A DNA stretch of 64,000 nucleotides, taken from assembly GCF_022539315.1 (NCBI RefSeq), contig NC_066313.1:32463059-32527058 (forward strand), given 5' to 3'. How positions within the stretch are numbered: position 1 is the stretch's first letter; every line of letters begins with the position of its first letter. The position numbers and the translations under genes are program-made. The notes below the pieces were generated by a model, which made no database searches, had not been told where the DNA came from, and worked only from the letters and a program-made list of their open reading frames with translations. The stretch comes from Serinus canaria (Eukaryota > Chordata > Aves > Passeriformes > Fringillidae). Of this stretch, positions 39,352 to 51,650 are shown piece after piece.

Positions 39352-39415
39352 ATTGTTTTGTTGTTGTTGCTGTTGTTGTTTTTTGGTTTGTTTTGGGTTT
39401 TTTTTTTGTATTTTG
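39352..39415. repeat. GTT-rich low-complexity stretch
   Basis: Irregular (TTG)n followed by T/G-rich sequence, immediately downstream of the CR1 tail at 39345. Could have grown from the insertion site but is not the CR1 octamer itself. Confidence 0.8.
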
Positions 39416-42400
39416 AGTAAAAAACTACTTCAGAATTTGGGATTTCACTTTAATGATCAATTTTGTTTCATGTAGATTTTGCAGAGTTCAGCTCTTGAAT
39501 ATCACTCTGATGGTAAAAAAATCATATGACATTGTCCATTCTTTTTAAGGGCCATATGGTAGTTTGTAGGAAGAGGGGAATGAATGTTAGGGGAAGTTAA
39601 CTGAATAGTGGAGTTGTAATCACAGGAATCCTGTCAGCTGTAGTGTTATGACCTTTGATTAATCTTTGTAGGAGAAAAAAAATTTGTCCTAATGAGTTTG
39701 TTTATTAGCATTTGTAAAATTTTGTCGTTGCACCTAATTCTTAGAATGTTAATTGCTATCTGTGATTAATCCCTCTCATGCAGAAAAGTTTTCACCAGCA
39801 GCTATGTCTTTAGGATATTGTCTTGATTCACTTGTAATTTGAGTTGACAAGGACTCCAGCAGTATAAAAGGGAACAAAGAGCTTAGTTTCAGTGTCTAAT
39901 TGAGTTGTGGCTTCTGTATGGCTGATGCAGGACTGACTAGATGTACTTTGATAGTAATATTAAATCTCACCACTCCCTGAGTGAGGATTGAAGTAATTAG
40001 CAGGGCTTAGTGCCAGAAGGCAATGCAATTCACCATGATCGAACCTAATTCAAGATTTATGGAGTGACAATTTCAGTTATTTCTGGATTTTCAGGCTAGT
40101 GATTTTTCTGCTTTGAGGGTATTCTGACAACCTTTTTATTTTTGTATATCTCTTCTTTTCAACATATGCAGTTTCTAGTGGGATTCCTAACTGAGACCTT
40201 TGAAAGTTTTTATATTGCAATGTGAGGAGGAACTCCAAAGTTCTAGGTATCTGTTCATTGAAATGGATGCTGTGATTTTCAGTTCTCTTCCATGATGGCA
40301 AGGAAAAGCAGACACAGCAACACCCATTCTTGGAAAGATATTTTTACTCCCTCATTATTCTCTATTATAGTGTATGATGTGTAATTTTTAACAGCAATTT
40401 AAAAGTACATCCCATGGCTGCCAGAGCAAGTAGGAGTGACTGGGCAGAGCCCCTTGGCTAAACTGCAGGTCAAAAAGATTTATGTGTACTGAGTTCTATC
40501 CTGGAGCTCATAGAGTGCTGACTCTGCCCTAACAGGAGGGTGGCACTGCTCAGTTCTTCTTACTGGCATCCACAACTCCTGCTCCAGGGGAACTCTGACA
40601 CTTGTGTGTCAATCAAATGAAGATGTGAAATTTTGCAGTTTCCCACTAAAATATTTTTGCAAAGCATGCAATTCTGGAAATAACAAGAAAATTTGATCCA
40701 GGTACTTTGTTTTGTCATTTGTAATATAATTATAAAGATTAATATAAGGAAGGATTTGATATTTTTCCAAAGGTCAAAAGAAATTGAAATTATGCCTTTA
40801 CACTTTTAAAAATCATACTGCTTGTTCATTTTCTTTGTTGAAAGCATGAAGGAGGTCAATACATTTGATAAAACATTTTTATTTTGCTGAAGCACCAAAA
40901 GAATAAGGATTTCATCCTGAAAAAGATAGAAAGCTTTGCTTAAATGTCTCTGTGGTCAGAGAAGGAAAATAAAGGCAGCATTTTACCCATTTATTTGGGA
41001 GGCTACTTTCCTAGCAGCCACAAATGATTTTCCTTCCACATACTCATACAGGTAACTACTCAGACATACAACTAAAAGTGACTGTTTGAAAATCAATGTG
41101 CATATCTTTCATGGATATTAAAGGAATTTCCATCACCCATGGATTTGGGATTGTTTGTATGATAATCTTCCCACCAGTCAAATGTGCACGTGCATTGCTG
41201 GGCAATTTTCAGATGTGAGACTGCAGCAGGTTTAGGCTTTGTACTAGTCCATGGAAAATATTCCTTTGGCTCACCTTTGAGAGCATGTCTTGAAGTAGAG
41301 TTATTTACTTAGAGTCCAATGTCTAAACTGTGAAAGATGCTTCAGGAAATCCTTTATGTGTAAAGTGCAAAAGCTTTTATTTATTTAACATGAGACAGTG
41401 TTAATAGCATTTAGCTCAGAGCAAGAAGGAAGTGGAAAAGCCTGCAGGGAATCCATTGAGTTGTGTACTGCTCTGCAAAGGAACGTCCCTGTCATCCCTC
41501 CTTAAAGAGTTTAAGTGTACATCCCATTGTTTGGTTGGCCAGCTAGGATTTTTGGTTAGGAACAGCTCATAGATAAGTGTGAGGCTCTGGCTTGGATTAG
41601 CTCACATAGAGCAGGTATAGTAGTATCTTCATGATAACTTGTCAGGACTATAGCAATTTGGATTAATTTTTTTTTGAAATGAAATGCATCTATTCTAAAA
41701 GGAAAAAATGATGCAAGTCCAAGATGAAGAGAAAAACCTATGGCATTAAGGTAGAAATTTCTTTTTAGTTGGTTCAAATCATACAGAGCAAGCTGTAAAC
41801 ACCAGTCTGCAGCACTCAGACTGATAATCCTCTTCACCAGTTATTTTGGGCATCTTCCCTCTTTCTGTTTCTCTTTCTTTGAATAGAAATTTCAGTTTTT
41901 CAAAATTCATACTACTAGAGAGCATGCCCTGCCTTCTCTTCCGCCTAAAGGCCTTTGATCTTCTCTCCCACCCAGCTGGCTGTAAATCTTGGTCCTAATG
42001 GTTCTATTTCTGAAAGGTGGTAAGTAATTACAGGGAGTTTGTACTTGATTATGGAGCCAGTGACCCAGATTCAGTTGACCTGACTTTTGCCTTCAATCTT
42101 AGGAACACTTATTCCACAATTATGAATCCTTCAAAAGCTAGTGCAAAGGGAAAACTGTTTCCAGAGAATGGTTAAGCCTATACCAACAGAACCAGTTGCC
42201 ACCAAAGGAGCCTGTCTTTCTATTACCATAGAGAAAACCTGGACCTTGAATTTAAATGAGAGTGCTAACTTTTAGATATCAAAATGTAAATGAGTTCTCT
42301 ACCAAACCAAGCTTTCCCGAGAGGGTTAAAACCTTTTAAAGCAGCAGAGAAAGGCATTGCAAGTAAATAGCATGTTAATTTAAGTTATGGCTGGAGATCA

Positions 42401-44717
42401 AGTTAGCTGATTTAATCATCATTCTGAGTGGTTGGTATGTATACTGAGCATAGTAATCTCTTAAATACCATTGTTACATGACTAGAGATGGGAATTTGGG
42501 AGCTGATTTATAGATGCCTCTAAATTGTCGAATTGCAAATTGTTGAAATTCACATAAGGAGTTAATAAGAGCTTGTAGAAGATTTGCCAACTAACATTTC
42601 CAACATATTGTACAGAACACTGCAGCATTTAAATCTTAGCTCTATGAGTCAAGAGCCTTCTGAGTGAGATGCAGCCCTCCTCAGCTGTTGCCTTCCCTGA
42701 GGCTAGGGGGGGAAGTAAAATTGAAGAATAATATGGCTGTATATAGGATCCACTACTAACTTTTCTCCAAATATTTCTTTAAAAGTATTTTTAAATTATT
42801 TTGTCTTCATTCTGTCATTTCCAGCCTGTGGCTTGCACAGACAATTGAAATCAATTTAAATACTACTCTTAAAAAATCTTACATTGAATTGTAGAATGCT
42901 AAATTATGAAGAAATATTTGATAATATATCTAATGAAAAAAATGATGTATTGTAGAATAGTTTTTTCATTAAATGGTTTTTACTTTTTTTTGGAAATGAA
43001 ATCAGCTTTTTTTTTTAAAGAAGTCCAGACCTTAAATATTGTCTTGATTCTCTTTATTGTTAGTCAGAAAAAGAGACCACCTGCATATATGTCAGATGAT
43101 TTTAGCAGTGTTGGCCCACTGCTAAGTCTTAAGAACATTCTTGGCTTACAATATGAGGCAGTTCTTCAATTCTTCTGTGCTCAAAGATGAAAAGAACAGA
43201 AGATCCTTAGTTATATGTATCTCATTCCTGCAGGTTTACATCCTTATGTAGAATTTCAGCATTTAGCTGGAATGTGCTTTTGTGCCTCTGTGTGTAAAAT
43301 AAGATGGACAAACCCCACACTGTCTCAGCTCTGCTTCCTGCATTTCCCTGGCTCCAGCATCCCTATGACCAACCCCATGTATGAGAGGCATCATCTTGTG
43401 TTTGTGTTGGGTGGATGTAATTAGTGCACTGAACTGTGAAAGGCTGGGAGCTCATTTAAAATTAATTCTATCAAAACAGCATTTCACTGGAGTGAGGAGA
43501 TGGATCATTGTATCTTGAAAAATCTTTAGCTGAAGAGAAAAAAACCATTTCTAGCTACATTCTTTACCTACACTCCAAAATGCTGCACCCTTCATTGACA
43601 CAGACTGTTAACTTAAACAGAAAAACAAACTTTAAGGTTTTGTTCTTCGTTTCATAGAGACATTGGGCTGCATCATGAACACATTGAAATTAGTGCTAGA
43701 AGTCTCACTGTGAAGTATGCTTTGAAGAAGTAATAAATAGTCATGCTCATGGTAGATAAAAACATACCTATGTAATGAACCATCCCAAGAACTAATGGGA
43801 TTTTAATAGTATTGATTTGATATACCAACTTTCTACTGTCCTCTTCATGGGATGTGTAATTTATTTTACAATATGTATATATCGGGCCCGGTGTTCAAAT
43901 GAAATCAGGACCTGTAAAATCAGCATCAGCTTCCTCTTCAACCATATATCATACAGCAAGAGTTTCTGGGTTCTGCAGACTCTTGAAAACCTGGTCTTAC
44001 TTGTGGGAGAATTTGGAAAAAAATCTGCTTGTAGAGGAGAAATACAAAAGGCTGAGTAATCTCCATTGAAGTCCATGAGATCTGCTCCTCTCCAGAGCAA
44101 GACACCCAGACCAGGGGTGGCAGAGCTCTAAGTGCACACTCATTCCATTCATGTGAACACTATAGCAGCAGCCCATTTCTGTATGTCTCAGTGTGGCAGC
44201 TGGGTGAACTACCTGAAATGTTTCAATATTCCTGGTGTCTCAGTGTTTTTACAGACAAGGGCGAAAGAGCCTTTATTTTTCTACTTTATCTGCAGGCAAA
44301 ACCAGCAGGTGTATTTCAAAGGTGATCGATCTTTTTATCATGTTTTTTCCTGGTGTCTGTTTCTTCGACACCTCCTATCTCCTAAACGGATATGTGCTAT
44401 CCATCACAGCCTTGCAGACATGGGTGAGCAGTTCCATTATTCATTTGCCTCAATTTTATATACTACTATGGAAATGAGTAAGGCTTTTGTTTTCAACCTG
44501 CCTAGTTCTTTAACAAAATGGAAACTGGGAAGAAAAGGAGAAATAAGAGAGATTACTTGTTGCTCTGGAAGTGTATGCACCCTGGGGGCAATGCCAACAG
44601 TCTGATCTTGCCAGATATTGGCTCCCTTCATCATGAGAAACACTGTTTCTCAACACTTTGATAGGGTCTGAAGGTATTAAGCAGTTTGCAGTATCAAACC
44701 TACAACTTCTACTTAGG

Positions 44718-44721
<4 letters not shown>
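39416..44721. other. 5.3 kb AT-rich DNA, no gene seen
   Basis: No repeat or exon recognised. It holds the longest open frame of the window, 157 codons on the plus strand (44132-44605). That frame has no domain I recognise, and its length is compatible with chance. Confidence 0.5.

Positions 44722-44759
<38 letters not shown>
44722..44759. repeat. T38 homopolymer
   Basis: The longest homopolymer in the window, twice the length of the next (T19 at 31265). It may be the poly(A) tail of a minus-strand retrocopy. Exact length could be affected by sequencing. Confidence 0.95.
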
Positions 44760-45325
44760 CATTTCTCAAGTTTAATTTAAAAGCCTGGAAACTTATTTTG
44801 TAAGAGGAAAAACACAAGTTGAATGTAGGGCTAGATGTTTATTCTTTCCCTCTGCACCAACTTCTTTTTCTTGCTTCTGTCACATATTTCTGGCTGAGCT
44901 AAGGCTTTGTGCAAAGCTTTGCGCTCTTTCTATGCCTGCTGCTGGCATTTTCTGACCTTAGGTTCATGTGATTTTTCAGTGCAATAAGCAGTTCTCAGAA
45001 ATATAATTTTGAAGGTATCAAATGGGCTCATCTGAAAGGGAGCCAGTGCAGCAGCCTGGGTACACTGTTTGACCTCAGTCAGGGACCAAAATCCAAATAT
45101 GTAACAGGGAACAAACCAACCTTTTGGGTAGGTGCGCTTGATATTGATCACGTTTTGGGACCGTCTTCACTTTGCAGTCACTCTTTGCTTGGAACTTCTG
45201 AAATTCAATAGTGAAGTATTAAGTAAAAACTTGAATAGTGTAGAACAGAGTCTAATGTGCTTCAGCTCTTTCTCCTGCACCAGCTTTCTGACTAAAATTT
45301 GGGCTGTACTGTAGATTTTCTCTTC
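44722..45325 (-). pseudogene. Putative processed retrocopy with 38-nt poly(A)
   Basis: Read on the minus strand, an uninterrupted run of 38 A (plus-strand T, 44759-44722) is preceded 12 bases upstream by the polyadenylation signal ATTAAA (44776-44771). A second AATAAA overlaps the end of the reading frame. One frame runs open for 52, 78 and 32 codons between stops at 45328-45326 (TAA), 45169-45167 (TGA), 44932-44930 (TAG) and 44833-44831 (TAG). It ends SKKKKLVQRERINI, followed by a short 3'UTR-like stretch of about 70 bases. That is the layout of a decayed mRNA copy. I could not name the parent gene. The 5' limit is uncertain: a 7-bp repeat TAGGTGC at 44714-44720 and 45129-45135 could be a target duplication, making the insert 44721-45128. 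Alternatives are a plain T-run beside chance open frames, or an unknown LINE with a poly(A) tail. Confidence 0.4.
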
Positions 45326-45329
45326 TTAC

Positions 45330-48300
45330 TGAAGTCTCATAAGTTATATGAGGACTTGGCACTGTTAGCACTTAGCTTCTTCCTAAGGTTACTCCTAGAA
45401 TCATGCATTTACTGCAAAGAGATTAAGACTAAATTATAATAGTGTTAAAGTAATAAGAGAAGCATTTTGCCCAGATGCTTTTGTTCACTCTGAGCTCTCC
45501 ATCTGCAGATGTAATAAGGCCCCTTTGGAACTATCTTTCTGAAAAGTCAGTCAGATCCACTTTTAAGAGTGTTTTGTGATTCTTTGCAACTTTGGTTACT
45601 GACAAGAAGGAGTAGGAATTCTTCTCATTGCATTTGTAGTCACCAGTTTCATAAGTATTTTATTACATATCTATACGTTTTTCATATGCATTATTTTAGT
45701 TTGTACTATAGTAATTTATTTTGTATTTTGTGTTTAAGAGATTAATTTAAATTCTTTGAAGTCTCAGGCTTTTCAGGAAAGGTATCTTTGCATTTCTGCT
45801 GGTTTGCCATCATGCCAGCAGTACAATAAGATGATCTTTATTTACTTTCAGCCTTCAAAACAATCACCATTACTTTATAGTGTTGCCTTCCTTTTCTCAA
45901 TTATTTCGAAAGTTTGGGTAGTGACATACAGTAACATGAGTGGGTTTCTTGCTTTGGTTTCTAAGAGAGATAAAATCTCTTTGAGAAACAAATTATAGTT
46001 GTTCATGTTCTCTAAGTCTATGATACCGTAGCATTCCTGGAGAGTGAGTATAACATTAACTGCTTTAGATTTTGCCAATAAACCTAATTTTGACTAAATC
46101 ACCCATGTCATTCTGCATCTCTCTGGCATGCTTACAGTTTCATGTTCTGTACCAAGATGAAACTTATTTTTCTTAGAACTACAGTAAGCTACCGTACTGC
46201 CCTGCCAGTCACAGATAACTGATGGCCTCTCCTGCATTCTTTTAAAGAAAGTCCTTTGAATAAAACCTCACAGAACCAGATTCAACCACATCCCCTCTTA
46301 GCTTGCATTCCAGCTCTTCAAGTAGGTTCAGCACATTATTTAGAACATTTTATTTGTAACTGTACTTTACTTGTAACTGTATTAGTAACACTAAGAAATA
46401 GTTTACCTTCTAAACTTTATGCAGTGTTAAAAGAACTTTTATGAGTAACTACATTTTCATGATCCCTAGAATGACAGTTTTTAAATGTTAAGATCAAAGA
46501 CATTTCTTCTGTGGGCAAAAGGCCAATGGCATTAGAAAATCTAGCTATTATCCAAGAGGAATAACACACTTCTAACTTTAAATTCATTTTGATCTGTATT
46601 TAATTGAGATTAACCCTATGTTTAGATCACTCTCAATGGCTGCCAAATTTTAACAGGGGCAAGAGTTACAGGACACACTGAATGGTCTGGAAGGAAGAAG
46701 AGGGTGGGAATGAGAGAAGATTACAGAACCCATCTGCCCTGTCATTTGACTGCTCAAATGAGCTGGGTTAGGTATGCAGTTATTTTTAGGGGCATGCCTT
46801 GCTTCCTTTGCTGCTGGGGTCTGCTCTACCTGCACAGCTGTCCTCACCACAGCCAGCATGGTGGGAACTGGTGACCATCAGCTGCTCCTCAACTGCTTCA
46901 GTGCAACTACTTGGTGCTTGTAGGTTGAACCTTGGTGTTGATACCATGCAGTGAGATGTATTTTTCCCAGCTTCAATAAAGCAGCTATCCTTGATCTGTT
47001 CACAGCCTTAGAGGGAATTCCCATCACATCCTGGGTCAGCAGTACTGATAATAGTCATTACAGGCTGGATTAAAGGCCAGTGTGTGCCCCCCTCTGTCCC
47101 TCTCACCTACCGTCACCCAAACCATAGATAAAATTCTAGGTTAGGGAGGGCCTCACATTGCCTCCACTCAGAAAGAGAGATTACAGAGAATCACACTTTC
47201 AGCCAAAAATATACTCTATTACAGTCAGCCCAGCCTGCCTGTGAAGATGCAGGGAAGGTGTGGTGGGGGAAACACACAGAAGCAGCTGAGATTGTCGGCT
47301 GTGTCTGAAAAGTAGTAATCAGAAAAGTCTGTAATCAGAGAGAGGCAGCACCCTCTGCTTGATTTGCTGCCAGAAATGACTGAAAACAGTCAAGCAACTC
47401 AGAATCACCAGTAGAACTTGCCCATGCACTCAGATCAAATAATCCTAGAAGGTGTCATTCCCAATCCCCTAAATCATCTTAAGCCATGGTAGAAAAGAAC
47501 TGCTGCTTGGTGGCTGTTGTGCCAGAGGACTGACTCCCCCTTCATCCCTCTTACACCAGCCCTTGACTTGGCCCTGCTGTTGTGCAGCTGCACAGGCAAT
47601 CAGCCTTGTGAACTGGGAGGAGAATTTGCTTTTTGGTTTTAGTTTTCCTTTCCAAACAGATCCATGCCCAGTCTCCCTGGCTGCTCAGGTTTGTGAAAGC
47701 ACAGCAGGGTAGGTGGGTGCACCGGAAAGCTTAATTTGGTGTTGCTGAATGCAAACCCTTTTCTGAGTGAACCTGACCCATTAGCTAGAAAATAAATGAT
47801 TCTGTGGCAGATTCTTTTGGGATCAGAGAGAATACTTAGTTTTTTTAAGTCAGAAGCCTTCTCTGAATATGCCAAGCTGTCCCACTCTTATGCATTATTG
47901 AAAAAACCTCTATGCTGCTTTTTAACACTAGTTTCTGTTTTATCCTTTCTCTGAGCTTCACATACATTTTTGAAATAACCCACAATCTGGTTGCCATTCA
48001 CAGTTTGGTCTTCACTGTTGAGAAGTGATTTTCAATAATCACCCAGCATCAATGGATAACAGTGTGCTACAGATAGAGCAGATCAAATCTTTCCCTTCTC
48101 CTTCTGTGATTTTAAAAATAATTGGCATTCCTAGAGCAGCATTATAATCTGCAAAATGTATAATTTCTTGAAATAAACAGCCTCCTAGATAATGTCCAGC
48201 TTCCTGAATGATCTCACAAGAAAGTACAGTACTGTGGGAGAAAAGCTATATAAAAAAATAATCAAATGAGAGGTAAAACTGTTTATTTTATCATGGAAAA

Positions 48301-48375
48301 CACTGGTAAAAGTCTGGGATGTTTACTTAGTTTAACGTTATCTGAGGTGTCTGTATTCAGGATGCCTGGTAACAT
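45330..48375. other. Unannotated DNA, no gene seen
   Basis: No exon or confident repeat. The stretch 46650-47170 is richer in G+C and contains TTCAATAAAGCAGCTATCC (from about 46972). This recalls a retroviral R region, but LTR ends were not found. Confidence 0.45.
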
Positions 48376-48768
48376 GTCCTGTGAAGACAGGCTGAGAGAG
48401 TTGAATTTTATTCAGCCTGGAGAAGAAAAGGCTCCAGGGGGCACCTTCCAGCACCTAAAGAGACTACAAGAGGGCAGGAGATGAGCTTTTGGTAAGTAGT
48501 AGTAATGGGACGATGGGTAATGGTTTTGAATGACAGAGAACAGGTTTAGATTGGATATTGGGAAGAAATATTTTCTTGGGATGGTAAGACAATGGCACAG
48601 ATTTCCTAGAGAAGCTGTAGGTGGCCCATTTCTGAAAGTGTTCAACACCAGGTTGAATTGGACTTTGAGCAACCTACTCTACTGGAAGGTGTCCCTACCT
48701 AAGGAAGGAGAGTGAAACTAGATGGTCTTTAAGGTCCCATCCAACCCCAGTCATTCTGTGATTCTGTG
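48376..48768 (+). mobile_element. CR1 LINE 3' end with intact tail
   Basis: Plus-strand CR1 covering the last part of ORF2 and the tail. Translation gives CEDRLRELNF, then after a frame change FRLDIGKKYFLGMVRQWH, both standard CR1 ORF2 C-terminal motifs. Then follow a TTTGAGCAACCTACTCTACTGG stretch, a remnant of CTAGATGATCTTTAAGGTCCC, TCCAACCCCAGTC, and the tail ATTCTGTGATTCTGTG (48753-48768). The SLEKR part has become IQPGEEKAPG through frameshift. 5'-truncated at about 48376. The clear tail makes the 3' boundary good to a base or two. Confidence 0.93.
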
Positions 48769-51339
48769 TTGTGCCTGTTTTCTCCAGCTGTATAAGCTAA
48801 TGCAGACAAAAAGTATCTCAGTTGGAATGTAACCAGCTCAGAAATTCTTATCAATCAGCCATAGTATTTGTTAACTTGATTCTTCATTAGGTACAAACTC
48901 AAGTCTGGCTCTGGGGATCAGTTTCAGAAGCTCTGTGGAGATGGAGCATCTCACATTTAAGGAGGCAAGTAAAGAACTGCAGATGAAGCTCAGTTGACTC
49001 CCTGGAGTCCTTCCCTCACCATCCCCCAGAACTGGGTCAGCTGTCAGTCTCACAGACTCATCTGGTTTTAAATACTCCTTTTCTTCAACTGATTTGTAGT
49101 GCCTTTTCCCAGTATGGTGGTGTTTTGTCTGGTCAGGAGTCTTGATTAGTCTATGTAATTTATTGATGTAATTATGTCTTTTGACATCAGCTATAAGAAG
49201 TGCCACACATCCCATTTACATGCACTGCACACACAGACACACATGCACACATCACTGTAACTTCAGAATGCATTGAGGGAATGAGCAGTGCATAGTGGAA
49301 TGAGGTACGGAGTACAGAGATTTTTGAGCTTTCTAGTGCAAACTGGCCATGCAGACAAGAGAGGTTTGACTCCCAGATCTAAGTAGCTGGGTGAAAAGTT
49401 CGTTAGAGGAGGCAGCACTGGCCCAGCCAGCACAGCTCTGTTCTGGAGATCTCTGCACTGACATAATTATATTACTTCTCATTCTGATTTATCTCAATGT
49501 TTGCTAGCTCAGCATCTCTGTACTGTCTGTTACAGATCTGCCCTCCCCATAATCTCCTGGAATTGTGGTTTTTTTTTTTTTGCAGTATCACTTGGGATTT
49601 TTTTTTTTTTAAAAGTGTCTGTGTTGCTGATAGTGCAGCACTTAACATAATGCCTTCCTTGGCTGGGAATCTCAAGTAAGCAGAATCTGAAAGTGGAGGG
49701 AGGCAGTAGAAAGATGCAGAAATCCTTCATCTCTTTTCCAAACTCAAAAAACAAAGGACAAAAAGACCACTGCATTACCATTCTGTAAGAGTGGTAGCAA
49801 AATGTTCTTCCTTCCATCCCCTGAAAAAGTCTGGAAATAAAGCATAATGTAGAAAGGAATTGAGCAGGACCGAGGGAAGAGGTGGAAATTCCCAGATTAG
49901 TGCATAATTACCCTCTGGGCTCTCCTGGCATATAGGGCATCTATGGCTTTCCCAGGTGAGCTTATCTGCAGCTTCCCCAGCTCCCTGCAGTAACCCAGTG
50001 AAGCAGAAAAATTCTTCCATAAGACTTTTATAGGTCACCTGGTGCTTGGACTGCTGCATCTGAGCAGCTGATGGAGAGAAGTAAACACAGGAAGATTCTG
50101 CAGGAAATAATGAAAGGAAATGGCCTGCACTTGAGACCTCATCACAATACATTTGCAGGAGGGATGGCTATTTGGGGGCAGGTATACCCTAAAATGATAG
50201 CATGTTAACCTCAAGCAGGAAACAGGGATAAATTTACATAAAATCCAAGGATGTGAAAAAGGACACAGACAAACAAAAATTATATCTGTTCCTAAAGGAG
50301 ATGTAAAAATTAAAGGAAAAACTGTGCTGTGGAAGACAGCCCTAAGAGGCATAACACAGACTTTGTCATTAAAAGCACTGGAAAGCCAGTAATAATAATC
50401 ATGTTAGATAAATAAGGTTTGTTACGATGTAACATAACAATCATCTGCTTTGGACTGAAATGGATTGAGTTCCATAGCTAAACTGAAAATTTTAATGTTG
50501 TTTCGGTACCCCCACTCACCTGCTGCTTGTATTTTCTGCCTTGGATATCTGCTGTAGGCCTGATGCTCATGAGTTTGCAGGATTGGAGCTGGATGGACCT
50601 TCCGGTAAAGGCAGCCCAGCTCTCTTCTGATTATGACTTAGTGGGATTTCAGAAATGACTAATGAGACAAAATACTGATCATGGACTAAATTCCAAAAGA
50701 AGCTATGTATCACTGGTTCTTCATAAAATGTACTCAGGCTGCAGAAGTACAAAACCTATCAATAATGAATGAATAGATTACAGTTCCATTATTTACTATA
50801 AAAATGTGCTCTGTAAGTATGCATAAAATTGCAATAAATAAAGGAAGCCTGGGGAAAGGCAATCCCCAAGCTAAAAGAAAAATAAAGGAGCTGGCAATAG
50901 AGAAGGAACTTCCCTGAATAGTTTTAACAAGAGACTGGACATCCCATTTTGTTGCACCCTGAGGAGATTGACCAAGTCACTTCTGTGAGACAGGGTAAGT
51001 AATTTGGTAGTCATTTTCCACTTCAGATCTGCAAAATTCTATTAAACCAGGGTAGAAATGGTTACCTTTAGGGCATATGATGATGGATGAAGTGCCTCCT
51101 GTGATGTATGCTCCTCCTTGATAAGACTTCTGGCAGGTGATTTCCTGGGGAGTTCACAATTGGCACATTAAAACAGATTAGTTATAAAGAATATACAAAC
51201 AGTGTGGACAACTGCTTTTAGGAATAAGGTTACAGTTAAGCATTTATGTCGCTATTAGGTGGACATTACCCACAGGCAGCACAGCAGAAATGAGCATTCA
51301 AGGAGGTGGCGCAAAACTTGTGACTGAATTTGTAGTTAA
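48769..51339. other. Unannotated DNA, no gene seen
   Basis: No exon or mobile element recognised. Simple patches: CA-rich 49218-49256, and paired T13 runs at 49569-49581 and 49598-49610. Minus-strand frames of up to 125 codons here (49775-50152) lack known motifs. Confidence 0.5.
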
Positions 51340-51650
51340 AATAGCGAGATTTTAACCAAAAAAGCCTATATTCTCTGCTGGCAAACTGGCTGGTCAAGAC
51401 TGGCATGGAAAGAAGAGAAAGACAGCTGGGGGGAGATAAATAAGAACAGAATTCCACAGGGCTTTGAAGGAGATGAATGTCATGAGTTAAGGAAGAAACT
51501 CGAGGGAACGAGTGGCATAATTAAAGCAATAAGAAAACCAAGTGATACTAGCAGATGCATTTCTCAGACCCAGAGGATAAAACATTGGGTCAGAGAAGAG
51601 GATGCTGCAGCAGTCAGGAGTTCATATAGAAATTTAACTAAAAATAGGTA
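51340..51650. repeat. Possible ancient interspersed repeat
   Basis: The purine-rich stretch includes ATTCCACAGGGCTTTGAAGG, GAGTGGCATAATTAAAGCAA and GAGGATGCTGCAGCAGTCAG. These blocks are in an order that recalls an old repeat widespread in amniotes, with motifs like AGTTCCA...GGGCTTTGAAGGTGA, GAGTGACATGGTCAGA and GAGGATGTTGCAGTAGTCAAGG. The resemblance is from memory and I cannot name the family. If real, it is very old and may be retained by selection. Confidence 0.3.

Noticed and set aside
44132..44605. 157-codon plus-strand open frame, the longest in the window
   Set aside because: No recognisable domain or motif, no promoter or splice context, and the length is within chance expectation for both strands of 64 kb AT-rich DNA.
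46960..47010. TTCAATAAAGCAGCTATCC resembling the R region of a retroviral LTR
   Set aside because: No LTR termini, TATA-like promoter or matching flanks could be found around it. An isolated AATAAA is common.
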